Shown here piece after piece: positions 47,671-59,880 of a stretch of DNA of 64,000 nt. Origin of the DNA: Sisyra terminalis (lineage: Eukaryota > Arthropoda > Insecta > Neuroptera > Sisyridae); NCBI GenBank assembly GCA_958496175.1, contig OY292276.1, positions 26,120,001 through 26,184,000 of the forward strand, written 5' to 3'. Position numbers and translations under genes: made by a program. Every line of letters starts with the position of its first letter. Position 1 is the stretch's first letter. Under the pieces are notes generated by a model. The model ran no database searches and was not told where the DNA came from. It worked only from the letters and a program-made list of their open reading frames with translations.

Positions 47671-47960
47671 GTGGCAAGACGAGCAGATCTAATGATACCT
47701 TTGAGATGACAAAAAGCAGAATGAGGCGCCGGCGTCCCGCTGCCGGTAATAAGGAAACGCATTTAGAATCATAGAGGCCTCACATGATGAAATCCCCCTT
47801 ACGAATCTCACCACGGCCTTTTAACTTGTTCCAGACTCCCGAAGCCATTGCTGGCGTTCGTTATGGAAACGTTGACAACTGCTAGTTCCCACCCATCATC
47901 AAGCTGCCTCTTGTCATCAATGAACTTTCAACAGATATAAATACAATCTTTGCAACTCGA
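47671..47960 (-). promoter_or_regulatory. GC-richer block, candidate promoter and first exon
   Basis: This block (GGCGCCGGCG near 47727, CCCGCTGCCGG near 47735) is far richer in G, C and CpG than its surroundings, as insect promoter-proximal and coding DNA often is. On the minus strand a TATTTATA word lies near 47936-47943, followed after about 90 bases by the ATG of the candidate exon at 47803-47848. No other motif is firm. Confidence 0.35.
47803..47848 (-). CDS. Candidate first coding exon MASGVWNKLKGRGEI
   Basis: ATG at 47848 opens 15 codons in CpG-containing DNA and reaches C|GTAAGG, a good donor, in phase 1; an alternative donor nine bases earlier, CGTG|GTGAGA, has the same phase. If not spliced, the frame stops at TGA seven codons later. 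The only phase-compatible exon I could find downstream on this strand is the terminal exon at 43641-43687. The intron between them would hold a SINE and transposase debris. The peptide is short, basic and not recognised, so treat this as a prediction. Confidence 0.35.
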
Positions 47961-47969
47961 ATGAATCAA

Positions 47970-50900
47970 ATAGTTAGCTTTGCTAACGATGGACATCGCT
48001 TCCCTAAAATTACCATCGGATTTCATCGTTGAATTTCCATTTGATCGCATGTGGTATCTAAGTATAAATATACTCAGTTAATGGAATCTCAACTTAAGTT
48101 TTCAATTATTATTTTTTTGTAAATTTTACTTTCCACTTCCTAGATTACAAACAGTGTAATTTTAATTGAATGGATAATGAAAATGGAACATTTCCACTGG
48201 GAAAAGGATAAAATGAATAAAAAAGATGAGTTACGTTAATATAACTGAATTTATTGAAACCGTTCATAATTGGAAATCACATTGAACTACGTATTTGTTC
48301 CATTTAGTAAGAACAAATCAATCAGAAAAATTATCCACCTGCTTCAATAAAAGAAGTCAGGTATTTTTTCTTTTATAATTTTCGCTAATACAAAAACATT
48401 TATTTCATCGATAATAGCATCTTTATGTTTCAAATAATATTAGTTTGTTTAATAGTATTTATAATAATTATTTAATCACATTTTTCTTGTTGTTCTGAAG
48501 ATTTTATTGTATATAATTTATTATATGTGAACTACACAATTCACATATTTATTTCATTTAGAAGAACGAAATTTACCATGCGAAATTAGTGTTATTTTCG
48601 TTAAAGATTAACCCTAGTAATAAAATAAATTATTGGACAAATACTCGTTTTTTTTTCTCTTCAAATAATTCTTTTTTAATTTTTCTGCTTAGTTCAAATC
48701 AGAAATGTTTTTACATAGCTTTTATAACAAAACATTTACGATTCGAACTGTTTTTACACAATACATAATCAAACACGAAAAATTTACAAACTTAAAAAAT
48801 CTTTTTTACAGCTGACGCTTAAGTAACCTTTTCTTAAATTGATAAACAATTAAAATAATCTCCTATAATTATTAGGTATATGCATTTAAAATAATTCAAT
48901 TTAATAATTCTATCGTACGTAATTTCGCAATGTAAAAATATATTCTTCGTTTTATTGACGCAAAATGTTTAATATTGCGTACATATATATGTATAGTTTA
49001 TTTCATAATATTTTTGTTGTATGATTGTTAACAAAAATTGCTTATAAAACAGAGTTGGACACAAAAACTTGTTGATACACCGACACAAAACTGCATTAAC
49101 TCAGTTGCATTAACTAATTTTTTATCTATATACTGAGTTTATACAGAATTTTGCCACGCATGAAACTAATTTATCTATTTCGCAACAACTTAGAAAATAC
49201 ATTAAAAATTGGCAATAATTTCTAATTTAAATACTGATTTTACATTTTTAAATATTTCAACAACAATTTATCGAATTTAAAGAAGTGTTCATGTTCATTA
49301 TCTCTGTCAGTTTGTGAAGAATATTTTTAAACAACAACGTATTGTTATCTAAAAGACAGCAATTTTTTTCCAACAATTGTACTATCTAGAAAATGGTCTA
49401 CAGTTCATTGCACTAATTGAAATACATATTTCAGAAAAATTTCTACTAAAATAGAAACACGACGTCAATTTTAAAAAAATGTCCAAATTAAAGCAAAATT
49501 CCAAAATATATATTTACAATTTCCATTTTTTTAACCAAATGAAAATTAATTTTGAAACTTATTAATAAGCATATAATTTGGAAAAATGGAGCCTTCATCA
49601 GGTCTTCATATTTTTTTTTAAATCTAAAATAGACCTCATACTCATAGTCATTTATGAAACACCTATGGTGGTACGCTGACTTTCTTTGGTCAGTTTCAAT
49701 AAGAGATTAAAATTAATTCGTTTCGAGATTAAATAAATTAATATTTTTTTTTATTTCGAATTTTCAATATGTACATAGAATCTTCAGCTTATTCCATAAA
49801 AATTTCGAAAGTACGTAACAAAATCGTAATTTACAAATAACATGTAAATTACAAGCAACAATTAGCTTTATTTAATAATAAATACATTTATTAAAATTTG
49901 ATATTTACGATAAAATTTAGTTACTTGGGAATTTGATTATTTAAATACATATTAAATTATCCAAATGACAAAAAACGATTTGTCATACATAGCTGAAATA
50001 AAATGCTTGAAAAATATTATCCCGACAAAACTAAAAATAACATATTTGTTATAAATTATATTTAAATTGGACGGTAACAAAGCGTTTACGAGTCATTTGT
50101 AATTTAACTTAATTGTATTAATGTAAATTCTTTCAAATTCCCGATAAAATTTATTGCTAAATCTTCATTTTTCCAAACAGAAGAGATAATTGAAATTTGA
50201 AATATTGTCTAAAATGATTTGTCCCAATCTCGAAAAATGGTTAAATATTTATAGCATAAAAATAATTTAAAATATTTTTTTATTTAAGGAGATCCTGGTA
50301 TTGTCCATCATAGCCAACACATTTTTTTTTTTTGAGTAGTCCGTATAATTTCATTGATATAATGATGTGATATCTTTAAAAATAATTATTAACCAAATAA
50401 AAGATGCAAAATGGCATTGTTTCAAGCATTATAATTATTGAATTTAGGATTGTTCAAATTTGCAATTTTTTTCCATCATAATTTCCTGATTCTCCTAACA
50501 ATTGGCCCACTACATCGATGTTTAAATATTATTAAGAAAATATGTTCATAATTATTTGCAAGAAAAGGAAGAAATTTTACATGAAATATTTGAAAAATAT
50601 TATACATAGAATCAATTTTTAAATATTTCTTAATAAAACTATTAACCGCTTAAAAGTTCTTCAACATTATTCCTGTGATGTCTTAACATTTCCCGATGCA
50701 GCAATTAATTTTACTAAACTGTTCAGATTAAAATATATTAGAACGACCCCCCTAACTTCAAAGCAACATTTTCAAACATACCGAAATAATACCATAAACG
50801 AATTAGTAAAAAATAATTATTTTAAAATAGGAAAAACTAATAATTGTCATCGTTTTTTATATTCTACTCATATTTAACCGAAAGATTTTATTTTTGAATA

Positions 50901-51240
50901 AAATGGCTAATTTTAGTTTTGCAAAATGAATACATTGAATTTATACTTTATAAAAAAAATGGTTAAAAAATAAATCTTTCGCCTTTCATTGCATTTATTT
51001 CTTTGAAGATTTCAATTTCAAATATTCAAAATTTGTATTAGAAGGGAGATCTAAGAAGGTGTTGAACATAATTACGGTAAACTTTTTAATAAATAGGAAA
51101 AATATAATAATTTTGGTTGCGGCTGTGCATTTCATTAATTAAATTTTCATAGTATTCCCAGTCAAATATCTAAAATAACAAAACTACCTCATAAGTTATA
51201 TTTTCAGTCCAAAAAGATTATATTTACAAAATGGAGTTTG
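47970..51240. other. AT-rich stretch without recognisable gene
   Basis: More than 3 kb with no supported exon, repeat end or RNA gene. Confidence 0.55.
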
Positions 51241-51316
51241 TTTTTAATTGTTATGTTATTTACCGTCCTGTTATAACTACTAAGGTCTTTAGCGACTCTA
51301 GGGTTAATTAAAACCC
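51241..51316 (-). repeat. tRNA-derived SINE, copy G, 5' truncated
   Basis: Only the 3' part of the family is present: on the minus strand TTAACCCTAGAGTCGCTAAA, GACCTTAGTAGTTATAACAG, GACGGTAAATAAC and an A-rich tail. The tRNA-like half is missing, the usual result of LINE-driven insertion that stopped early. Confidence 0.8.
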
Positions 51317-53400
51317 AGAAAAATGAAATTGTAAAGATAAGGTACTCCTGTAAGAGTGAAATATATCAGCGATAAAAAAACAAGCACAAGTTACACACAT
51401 AGTTTATTGTATAAAAATCTTATATCTTCTAGAAATTTTGACGATACTTAATCCAAACTTTTACGATACTAACTTATGGTAGCATTTGATAGAGGTTCTT
51501 CTTCCGTACATTTCTTTCATTGTATCAATAATCATATTCTTTCATTGACGGTATTTTTGAACGAGATTTAATCTTACTGTAATATCCATCAATAAGAATG
51601 AAGTAAATTGTTACATCATTCTGATTGTTGCATATTCAAACAAGACTTTAGACTGGTATTTAGACTTTAGTCCCATCTTAAATTTAAGTTCGATTTAAGC
51701 AATACATTCAGCATGGCTTAAGGAAGACTAATGTTTAAAACAGGGCTACGAATACAAGCCGATGAGACTGAAGACGGTAATAGTTTTATTTGCATTACAA
51801 AATATTTAAGGAAAATATGCTTAACCAAATTTAATTATTCATTAAAAACTTTTTTTTTGTTCTCTTCAAGGCACGAGGATCTCTTTAAATGTGTTTCTAA
51901 ACAAAGATTAAAAGAAAAACGTTTTGTTGGAAAAATTAAAATTTCAACATTTCGCTTGATTGTCGTGTGAAATATATTAAATTTCGATGACATAAACGCT
52001 ACTACGCCAACAATAATTTATTAGTTTTGATAATGATAATAAATAACTTTATGTATATTTAAATCGTGTTCCATTAATAGAGCATTGACTTGTAGATAAT
52101 TCAAAATGCTGCCATTTCAAAATGCATCGTAAAATCGATTTTTACGTCAACAATTCGAGCATTTAATTAAAAATTTTGAAATTTTATCAGTTCAAATTTT
52201 TCTATTCGTGTTTCAATGCAAAGTTAATTTTAAGTTTTCTTCCATTCATTCACCGTTTTTTTTTCTTTTTTTTTGAAAAAATAAAATTCATCTAAAAATG
52301 GACATTTTCATGCTGACTTGAAAAAATTGGTGTATCAAACAAGTAAAAAAATCATTTTATTTTATTTTTATTATAAATAATATATTTGACATAATTTTTA
52401 AATTTATTTTTTAATGAAGTGTCCTTTGTGTTATATAAATATGTGCATTATTTATTTTCCATTTAATTATTTATTTAATAATTACGATTTATAATAATTA
52501 TTCATTTAAATGTTAAATATAATTTATTATCAATATAATATATAATAGCCATCATTCATAATGAAAGGTGGTTTTATCAGTCTTGAAATCGCATGTGTAA
52601 TACATTAAACTTTTTCTTTACGGAAATTTCAATGCAAGAATTTTGATTTTGTCCTTTCCCAATCGTTAAAAGTGATATACTCCTCTACATTATGTAGATG
52701 CAAATCAAATACAATTCAAACGTTTGTTCGTAATTTACGTGTTGAATTTCCGCATGCGTATTTCTTTTTGCAAAAAATATATATATTTATATATTTTAAT
52801 ATTTCAATAATAATTTTTTTTTGTTCAAAAATAAAAAAAAGCCACAGCTTCCATCCAAGTATAGTTTTACACATACATTTAATTAGATTTTTATACAATT
52901 TATTCTTCCCATTTTTTAAATATTTTTCCAAGTAACTTTTAAATTTTTTAAATTAAAATATTGAAAAACTTATCACACATATTTAATTTCTTTATATTCA
53001 ACGCAAATATTTGGCAAGATATAGTAGGTATTTTTTAATTTGCTTAATGAATGATGATATATATTTTTTGGAGTGATTTTAAGACGAATGAAATTTATCG
53101 TTCGTCTCGTTATTATTAATATTTATAATATTAATATCAATTACATATAATATATATGCATATTAAATTAAAATAAACTCATTATTAGCGAGCTTTTTTT
53201 TCTAAATGTTGTGACTTTTTTAATATTCATTTAAAAAAAGTGTTTTTTTTTTAATATTTTACCATTGACAAGTTATTATTAATATTATTTTACAAATTGG
53301 TTGAACACATGAGATTTCACTAGTAGTTCTCAACAAAACGAGAAATTACTATTACATTATAAACAAATATGGAATCATCTCATAGGATTAAAATGAATCG
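51317..53400. other. AT-rich stretch without supported gene
   Basis: Plus-strand signals at 51731-51778 (MFKTGLRIQADETED then G|GTAATA) and a CTCTTCAAG acceptor near 51870 could join in phase, but the product stops after 28 residues and matches nothing known. The rest is featureless. Confidence 0.4.
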
Positions 53401-53401
53401 A

Positions 53402-53407
53402 TTTATT
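53402..53407 (-). terminator. AATAAA polyadenylation signal of the PMEPA1/LDLRAD4-like gene
   Basis: On the minus strand AATAAA occurs about 25 bases after the stop codon of the last exon. Others follow further on, so the real 3' end may be later. Confidence 0.5.
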
Positions 53408-53431
53408 GGACCTAAGAACATTGATTTTAGG

Positions 53432-56400
53432 TCAAACGTTGGGTTTGTGCCTCTGATTGTTGTGATTTATTTGATGTATTGATGGCGGGGCAACAGGACG
53501 TGCTCGAGATGTAGGCACCACAACACAAGGAGGCCCCACATTTTGATGAGGTGGTACACATTGACTATTATTTGTATTGTTACTATTATTATTATTATTG
53601 TTATTTGTGAATTTTTTTCCTGTAAATATTTTAACAGTTCTTTGAATAAAGTCTGATTTTGATGGAGGATTTGTTGTGTGCGATGTATTGTTAACGTTCG
53701 TTTTCACTGTGCCCGAAGACATTGAATGACACCGTACAACAACACCTGTTGACCAGTCGCCACTGCTATTACTGCTACTGCCAACAAGTAAGCCCGCGGA
53801 ACTTGAGCGATACGGTGGTGGTGAATCTGATTCGTATATGGTGCGATTTGGGGGCGGCCGAATACATTTTTGATAGATTTCACTCTCCTGAAACATAAAA
53901 TATTCTTGTTAATCAGAAAAAATCAACCTATTGTTTATAGTAAAATATTTTAAATAATTTTCTATTATTCAAATCAGTACTTTTCACAGTGGAAAAATTG
54001 CATGTTACACTTATAAGTTCAGTAGCTAAGCGGGGTGGACACATGGGGGGGGGCGTCATACCCCGGGCGCTACTCACAAAGGGGCGCCAAATGGTCCGCA
54101 AAACAGAAAATTGCTGGATAATTTTTATTTTTATTGTGCATGATTTCTGGAAAATATATTTTCAATTTAGTGCCAGTATAATATAATAAATATTGATTCG
54201 TAAATAAAAAGGAACACTAATAGTCTAAACCAGTGATTCCCAACGTGGGGCATGATAATATTTTGGTGGGCCATGGGCAGGACGTGCATCTTTCGGCTGA
54301 TTATACCAAAGACTGTGGGTAATTCGAGAATGAATTATAAACAGTGAATTGCTTTTCATTCATTTCAAAAAAATGTTTCATTCGAATATTTGCTATTTCT
54401 GCATTTCAGTTCTCTATTATATTTTTAGAAACTTTACTTATTTAACTGTTCTTGCATTTTTTTATTTTTCTCTTTCATTGATGACTTGTCCTTTGAAAGC
54501 TTGTTTAGATACCAAGTTAATGATCATTTTAGCTTTCTTCCGGCGAACAACCGTAAAATTTTGAATAACAACAAAATTTAAATAGCACGAGGGGGGGCAT
54601 CAGGATTTTAGAATGCCTAGATGGGGCACGGCCCAAAATAGGTTGGGAGCCACTGGTCTAAACGCTAAATCAAACTGTTATAATATATTCATAATAGACA
54701 TAGCACGTCTTTTCTACTGGCAGGGCTGACTCATTTGCATACATATACCTAATATTATATGAATTTCGAAAGGGGGGAGCTAAAAAGTTATAGTGTCCCA
54801 TACGCGAGTTAAGCTCGCTACGCCAGTGCATAAGTTTGAAGACTATCTAAGCCAAAATTATCTTTTTTATCAGTAACCCCATTTATTATCAGTGAGGAAT
54901 GACTGATAAGTGAAATCCAGAAAAAATACGGAAGTTTTCTAATAACGTAAAAAACCATCACATACGGTTTAGATTACGTATTGTTAACGAAGTTAAAAAA
55001 GATATCAAATCATGATCAACAATTCATCAAAAAAAGTATATGAAGGATAAACATATATAAATAAGGAGTATTAAAAGAATATTAGTGATAGGTTTCAACA
55101 AAACAATGTGAATAATTTAGAACTAAAAACTGTCGTTACTCCAAATATTTGAAAAATATTATCAAAACTTTGCGGTATATAATCTATCAATTACATAATA
55201 AAGCATTACCATAGTACTGATGAGTTGCACCAAGAAGATGATTTTTTATGAAGAAAAAAATTAACAAAATATGAATATGACATTGGATTTTATTTATCAA
55301 AAACCTGGAAATTCAGGAAATACAAACGAGAGGCGTAAAAGACTTAAGAAATGGAAATCAGGCGTTGGTGAATAAAGAGTTCAGATAGGTGGATAAATTT
55401 ACAAAAGTAAAAGAATTGGGGGTTCAAAATTTTTACTTCTTTTATTTTTACTTACAAAAGGGATGTTACCTATATTATTTTACTAAAGTAAAAGAGAAGG
55501 TTTGAAAATTACAAAAAAATCCTTTCGTAACATATGGCTTTTAACCAAAGAAAATTATAAATAATGTGAAATAAGTAAATAAATATAAAAATTTGGTAAA
55601 TTTGTAACTCATACCTTAACTTAAAGAAAAAAAAACTTAAAATTTATTTTTGGTTGGCTTTACCTTAACATTTTTTTTTCTTGATTTTTATTACCACTTT
55701 TACTTTGTACTAATTGTGGTCATGTAGATAATTACTTTATATGAAAGTAAACAAGTTTGGGTACTCTCAGTAGCTATCCCGTTGGTGTTGAGGTAAGCGT
55801 TGAAACCATCATTTACAGAATTTTCCGTAAGAGGATAAAATAATACTAAACTTTAGTCGCTATAAGGATTACATCATAAATAAAACATGAACTTATTTCA
55901 AAATATAGGTCTAAAATTTATAATTTTACCACTATAATTATAAGTTCCCATATTTTCATTTTCATGAAAACTTGCTTTTGCTATTTTTGGGTATTTTTAA
56001 AAGTGCATACCTAAATAATTTTAAATTTTGAATCACTTTAAATGTTTAATAGATACTTTAACTTTTTCGATATTTTTTTCACAAGCAGGTATCTCTGAAT
56101 AAGTCTCTAAAAATTGCCTTCATTTATCAATCTATAATCGATTTATCATCGTTAAACACAACATAAATTTAAACCACAAAAATTTGCAACTCGAATTACA
56201 TCCAAATTCAAATTCAAATGAAAAAAAATCGTTCAAAAAATAACTTCCTTGAATAAGTTAAATTATTCCCCAATAACCTACGTGTCTAATTGTCTAACAA
56301 TTTACAACATCAATCTTTGCAATAAGTCACTCACAATATAACTTGAAGTACAACTTCTGCGAATATTTTCGCTACTCATTTGCATATAAATAAATAAAAT

Positions 56401-59400
56401 ATAAATAAAAGACGACACGTGTTTGGCTTTTTTTGCATCTATTGATACTAATTTATTATACGACATTAATTGAAAAGAAAAGTTTAGGGGAAAAAATTGA
56501 TCATAAAATGATTTTACGATTTCAACGGCCTCGACTTCGAAGTAGGAACAAGCAAAAATTTATGCCGTTTGATATTATGGTGCGCGAAAACAGGAAATTG
56601 TGGTTGAAATGTCAGTTTTAAACGAAGCCTTTCTTCCTTATAAAGCTTTCAATGCTAAAAGTTAAAACTTTTGTACTTGCTAATTCGTTTTCTGTCGAGA
56701 TAAATTTGTTGCGCCAAATTTGTTAGATCAAATACTGACAAGAAATGATGTCATTATTCGATAAGAAACCAGCGCATTAGGTGTATGTAGGTAAGCTATA
56801 AGCAGCTATTAATCAGTGTATGGTTTTGAGTTCATAAAAGTGGCGATATACCTTAGAACGTATATTTTCATAATGTAATGTAAATGTTGAGCAATAAAAT
56901 TTGTAATAACAATAAAAGTAGAATGGCTATGGGTGGTTTAGGTGATATTACGTAAGTGGTAAGTGTGACTCGTGCTGCTGGGTGACGGCAGTGAGGGTCT
57001 GGGGAACGGTAATGATGAACAACGGCTACAACGATGCAGCGCGTGCAGAGGTCGGCCAAGGTGAGGCCGCCGTGGCCGCATTTACAACGTCAACTATATA
57101 CACATTTAAACAATTTCTTCCAAACTACCTCATATTTTTTAATTGTCAGACAAAAAGTAAATACGAGTTATAATCTTCTTATAGCCAGACAGAAGAAAAG
57201 AAAATTTACATTTGTCGAACACCGTTTAGTTGTTAAGGGATTTGTGCTACTTTTCAGAGACATAGAAATTTTGATTATAAACTGTACATTTGTGAAGCAT
57301 GATACGCTGGTTTTTTTATACTCTCATAAATCAATAAAATGTGCACCTCAAAGAACAAAGTCTAAAAAATGATTGTGCATACTTTTAGATATTTTTATAG
57401 TAGGAAATACTTTTTGCTAAATACCTAAATAGTCAATTATTACCAACCAAAACAGCAAATAACTTTTTTGACTTTTGGTTCTACGACTGTAAAGAGTAAC
57501 AATTTTATCACCAAACCAACAATGAGATCAATTCTTAAGGAAAATATTAACGGAACGTTTCATTTTCACACTTCACCCAGATATGCCAGTTTTAAAATCT
57601 GAAGTGTAAAAATGCAAAGTTCAATATCTTTCAAAGCTGATATAATGATAACATACCAAATCTAAAGTATCTTAAAATGAAAAGTTAAAAAAAAAACGTA
57701 CTTTGATAATAACTGTATTATTTACTTTAATGATTTAAGATTTTGAATTTTAAACAACGGAATTGAGAGGTACTATCGTACTAAAACTAAGGGTAATACC
57801 ACGGTAAAAAGATGATGGTTACTTAGCGTATGAATCTCTTTCTAATTAAAATTCTTAAGTAAATCCTACATAGCTAAATAACTAATTAACTCAATTTTAA
57901 TAATATTTTTATCTTACAAATAATGAAGAAATATAATTTTAATTCCGGCAAAAAGTCAGTATTCTACTTCTTTGCTATTAAGTAACAACAATCTTTTAAG
58001 TTAAAAAAGTTGCAAGAACTATTCATAATTTCATAAAACGATCAATCTTATTTCTTCTATATTAACGATATTTTTAAGATAATATTTTTTTAAGCAATAA
58101 AGTATTAAAACAATAATAAATTAAGTTTAAAACTAACAAAATTTTTGACTCTTATTGAAAATACAAAAAGTGTGAATAAAATGTAAGCCGTATTTTTGCG
58201 ACTGAAGAAGATTGGAAAAATGGCTAATAAATTATGGATTTACCAATATATGTTTTTTTTGAACTTGTCACTTATTTACTAACGTTTTTATAATTTAACA
58301 TTAACAAATCAATCAAGAGTTCTGGAGGTAACAGCCTTACAGCCTTAGTAGTTCATGGAATATTAAATTTTTAACACAGAACTTGACCAAAATGTTAATT
58401 TTTTTTTTTTGTAAGGAAAATATGAAAATTAATGTGAAAAGTGGGAAAAACTTTTTCTAGTTAGCGTTTCTTTTTGCCTTCAAATATAATATTTGTTATA
58501 CCAAAGTTTATATATGGTTTACATCAGTGTTTTCATCAAGGTTTTTAACCTTGTTGGAGATACTGATGCCCACCAGTTTCATGTGCGTAATCGCCCGACC
58601 CTCCTTAATTGGAAAAATAAAATATGATTTTTTCATATTCAAAACAAAGGTATGCATAGGTTATATGAATCGGAGATGTGTCTTGATCTCCGCCAAACCC
58701 GCGAGACTGACTCAACAAACCTCTGGGGTTCGATTGAACCCAGGTTAGGAACCATTGCTTAAATATATAAATCAGCAATAGGTGGAAAAGGGGTTATAAA
58801 TATAAAAATGTAAATTTTAATCAAAAAAATTTAAATTTTTACTTTAATGTTAAAATTTTTAATGTTAAAAACAGAACATTTGATACTAAATTCAACTAAA
58901 TTTTAATACAAATGACACCGCGTAATTTTTCGTAGACTATTTCAGAGCAAATTTTTGCTGACATTTGCCTTAGATTAAATTACAATTAGTTTAAGTATCA
59001 AGAAACTGCTTAAGAGGTCGTTTTGCTGATTTCTTCGTGGAAATTCCGACGATTTAGTAAATAGTTAACCCGTAAAAATTTGAATGGTTCGATGGAATTT
59101 ATCCATGGTTTAAGAGTTGAAAACCTGTGATTGCCGAGCCAACTTAATAAAATCATTTACTTTGAATAGTTTAGTTTCTTTAATTGATATGTATTATTAA
59201 TATTTGATGTTTTAAAATATTAATTTGGTCCATTCAAAAAATTTTGGTTTATTTTCAAAACAATAGGAAAAAATCGTGCTTCAATTTACATATCAATTGC
59301 ATCACATTATAAACGTTACGATAGGGGAATAGTCTTGTTAGTGTTTTGGTGTGATTTATTTGTCTTTCACATTTTATGTCAATATAGTTCTTTCATACAA

Positions 59401-59880
59401 AATTTTTTCTGATAAAATTATAATTTTATTAAAATTATTCTTATAAATGTAGATATATGTTAAATGAGGAAGCCAACATAAATATGTATACTAATTGAAA
59501 CTTAAATCTAAAATTTGCAGTTTTTTGTCTTATTTTAAGATTATCCTGTAAAATATGTAAGTACTCAAGTTTAACATATCAAAAATTACATATATCTATG
59601 ATTAAATATCCTAGGTTTCAAGAAGTCAAAGTTTTGCTATTACCTGTTGATGATCGCGTAATTTAAACGCGGCGGCATACGGATGTTCTTCTCCATCAGG
59701 TAGGGCAATTCGAGGTGGCAAGTCCAACTGTAAATCTGTATGGACAGAATGCAATCGTACAGCGCGATCTCGTTGTGCGCCTACCATCAGTTGTAGTCCT
59801 CCAGGTGCGGCCGTTGGAGCGCCTCCCCGTAATCGCTCCATGGCCGCCGCCGCCGTATTACCGCTTACTACGGACAGCAT
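53432..59880 (-). CDS. PMEPA1/LDLRAD4-family protein, last two coding exons (partial)
   Basis: Two exons on the minus strand, 59644-59880 and 53432-53887, join in phase 0 across a 5,756-bp intron (CATCAACAG|GTAATA to ATGTTTCAG|GAGAGTG) and give 230 residues. They match the cytoplasmic part of vertebrate PMEPA1 and LDLRAD4 (from memory): DLPPRIALPDGEEHPY (53-68), KLRDHQQ (73-79), then across the junction IRPPPNRTIYESDSPPPY (88-105). PPNR is the SMAD-interaction motif of this family and PPPY a ligand for Nedd4-type WW domains. Family members are single-pass membrane proteins that sequester receptor-activated SMADs and so dampen TGF-beta/activin signals. The family's first PY box (EEPPPY) is changed here to EEHPY. 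A low-complexity Asn run lies near residues 173-187. The membrane segment is not in these exons and is probably encoded upstream, perhaps beyond the window. ATG 59880 directly follows TTTCAG, so the exon is more likely internal than first. Confidence 0.8.
54020..54828. mobile_element. hAT-like element split by a second hAT
   Basis: The right end, inverted, reads CACTGGCGTAGCGAGCTTAAC. The left end reads CAGTAGCTAAGCGGGG, which fits CA[CTGGC]GTAGCTAAGC after a five-base deletion. Flanking direct repeats TATAAGTT (54012-54019) and CATAAGTT (54829-54836) agree at seven of eight. Without the inner insertion and its duplicated target the element is about 376 bp and encodes nothing. GGGG/CCCC-rich text inside each end (GGGGGGGGGCG, AAAGGGGCGCC, GGGGGGAGC) is typical of this terminal-repeat family. 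Confidence 0.65.
54231..54655. mobile_element. Inner hAT element, 425 bp, perfect target duplication
   Basis: The left end reads CAGTGATTCCCAACGTGGGGC and the right end, inverted, CAGTGGCTCCCAACCT, the common CAGTGxTTCCCAACC form of hAT termini. Perfect 8-bp direct repeats GTCTAAAC flank it (54223-54230 and 54656-54663). There is no transposase frame, so it is non-autonomous. It lies inside another hAT-like element and is therefore the younger of the two. Confidence 0.9.
56930..57090. promoter_or_regulatory. GC- and CpG-rich block inside the large intron
   Basis: A sharp island of G+C and CpG (CTCGTGCTGCTGGGTGACGG, CGATGCAGCGCGTGCAGAGG, GGCCGCCGTGGCCGC) in very AT-rich intron sequence. On the plus strand ATGATGAACAACGGCTACAA opens MMNNGYNDAARAEVGQ and ends at G|GTGAGG, a fair donor. 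The minus strand is also open but has no good acceptor. It could be an alternative promoter, a first exon of an antisense transcript or a regulatory element. The family alignment does not need it as an exon of the surrounding gene. Confidence 0.35.
58527..58760. mobile_element. Possible hAT-like relic
   Basis: The left edge CAGTGTTTTCATCAAGG and TTTTTAACCTTGTTGGAG, and the right edge, inverted, CAATGGTTCCTAACCTGGG, look like diverged hAT ends facing each other. The flanking eight bases do not match, so the boundaries are uncertain. No gene is encoded. Confidence 0.35.

Larger units (their letters stand above)
53888..59643 (-). other. Intron of the PMEPA1/LDLRAD4-like gene
   Basis: Mostly AT-rich and featureless. 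It holds the nested hAT elements at 54020-54828, a GC-rich block at 56930-57090 and a possible hAT-like relic at 58527-58760. No exon between the two coding exons is needed: the family's LRD...QQ and PPNR segments meet directly at the junction. Confidence 0.7.

Noticed and set aside
47780..47848. A selenoprotein-like readthrough of TGA after MASGVWNKLKGR...
   Set aside because: A good splice donor lies before the TGA, and I see no reason to invoke selenocysteine.
51731..51915. Two-exon peptide starting MFKTGLRIQADETED
   Set aside because: Splice signals are plausible, but the joined frame stops after 28 residues and no upstream or downstream exon is evident.
57034..57372. 112-codon plus-strand frame
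   Set aside because: Only its first part lies in the CpG-rich block; the rest is AT-rich chance frame.
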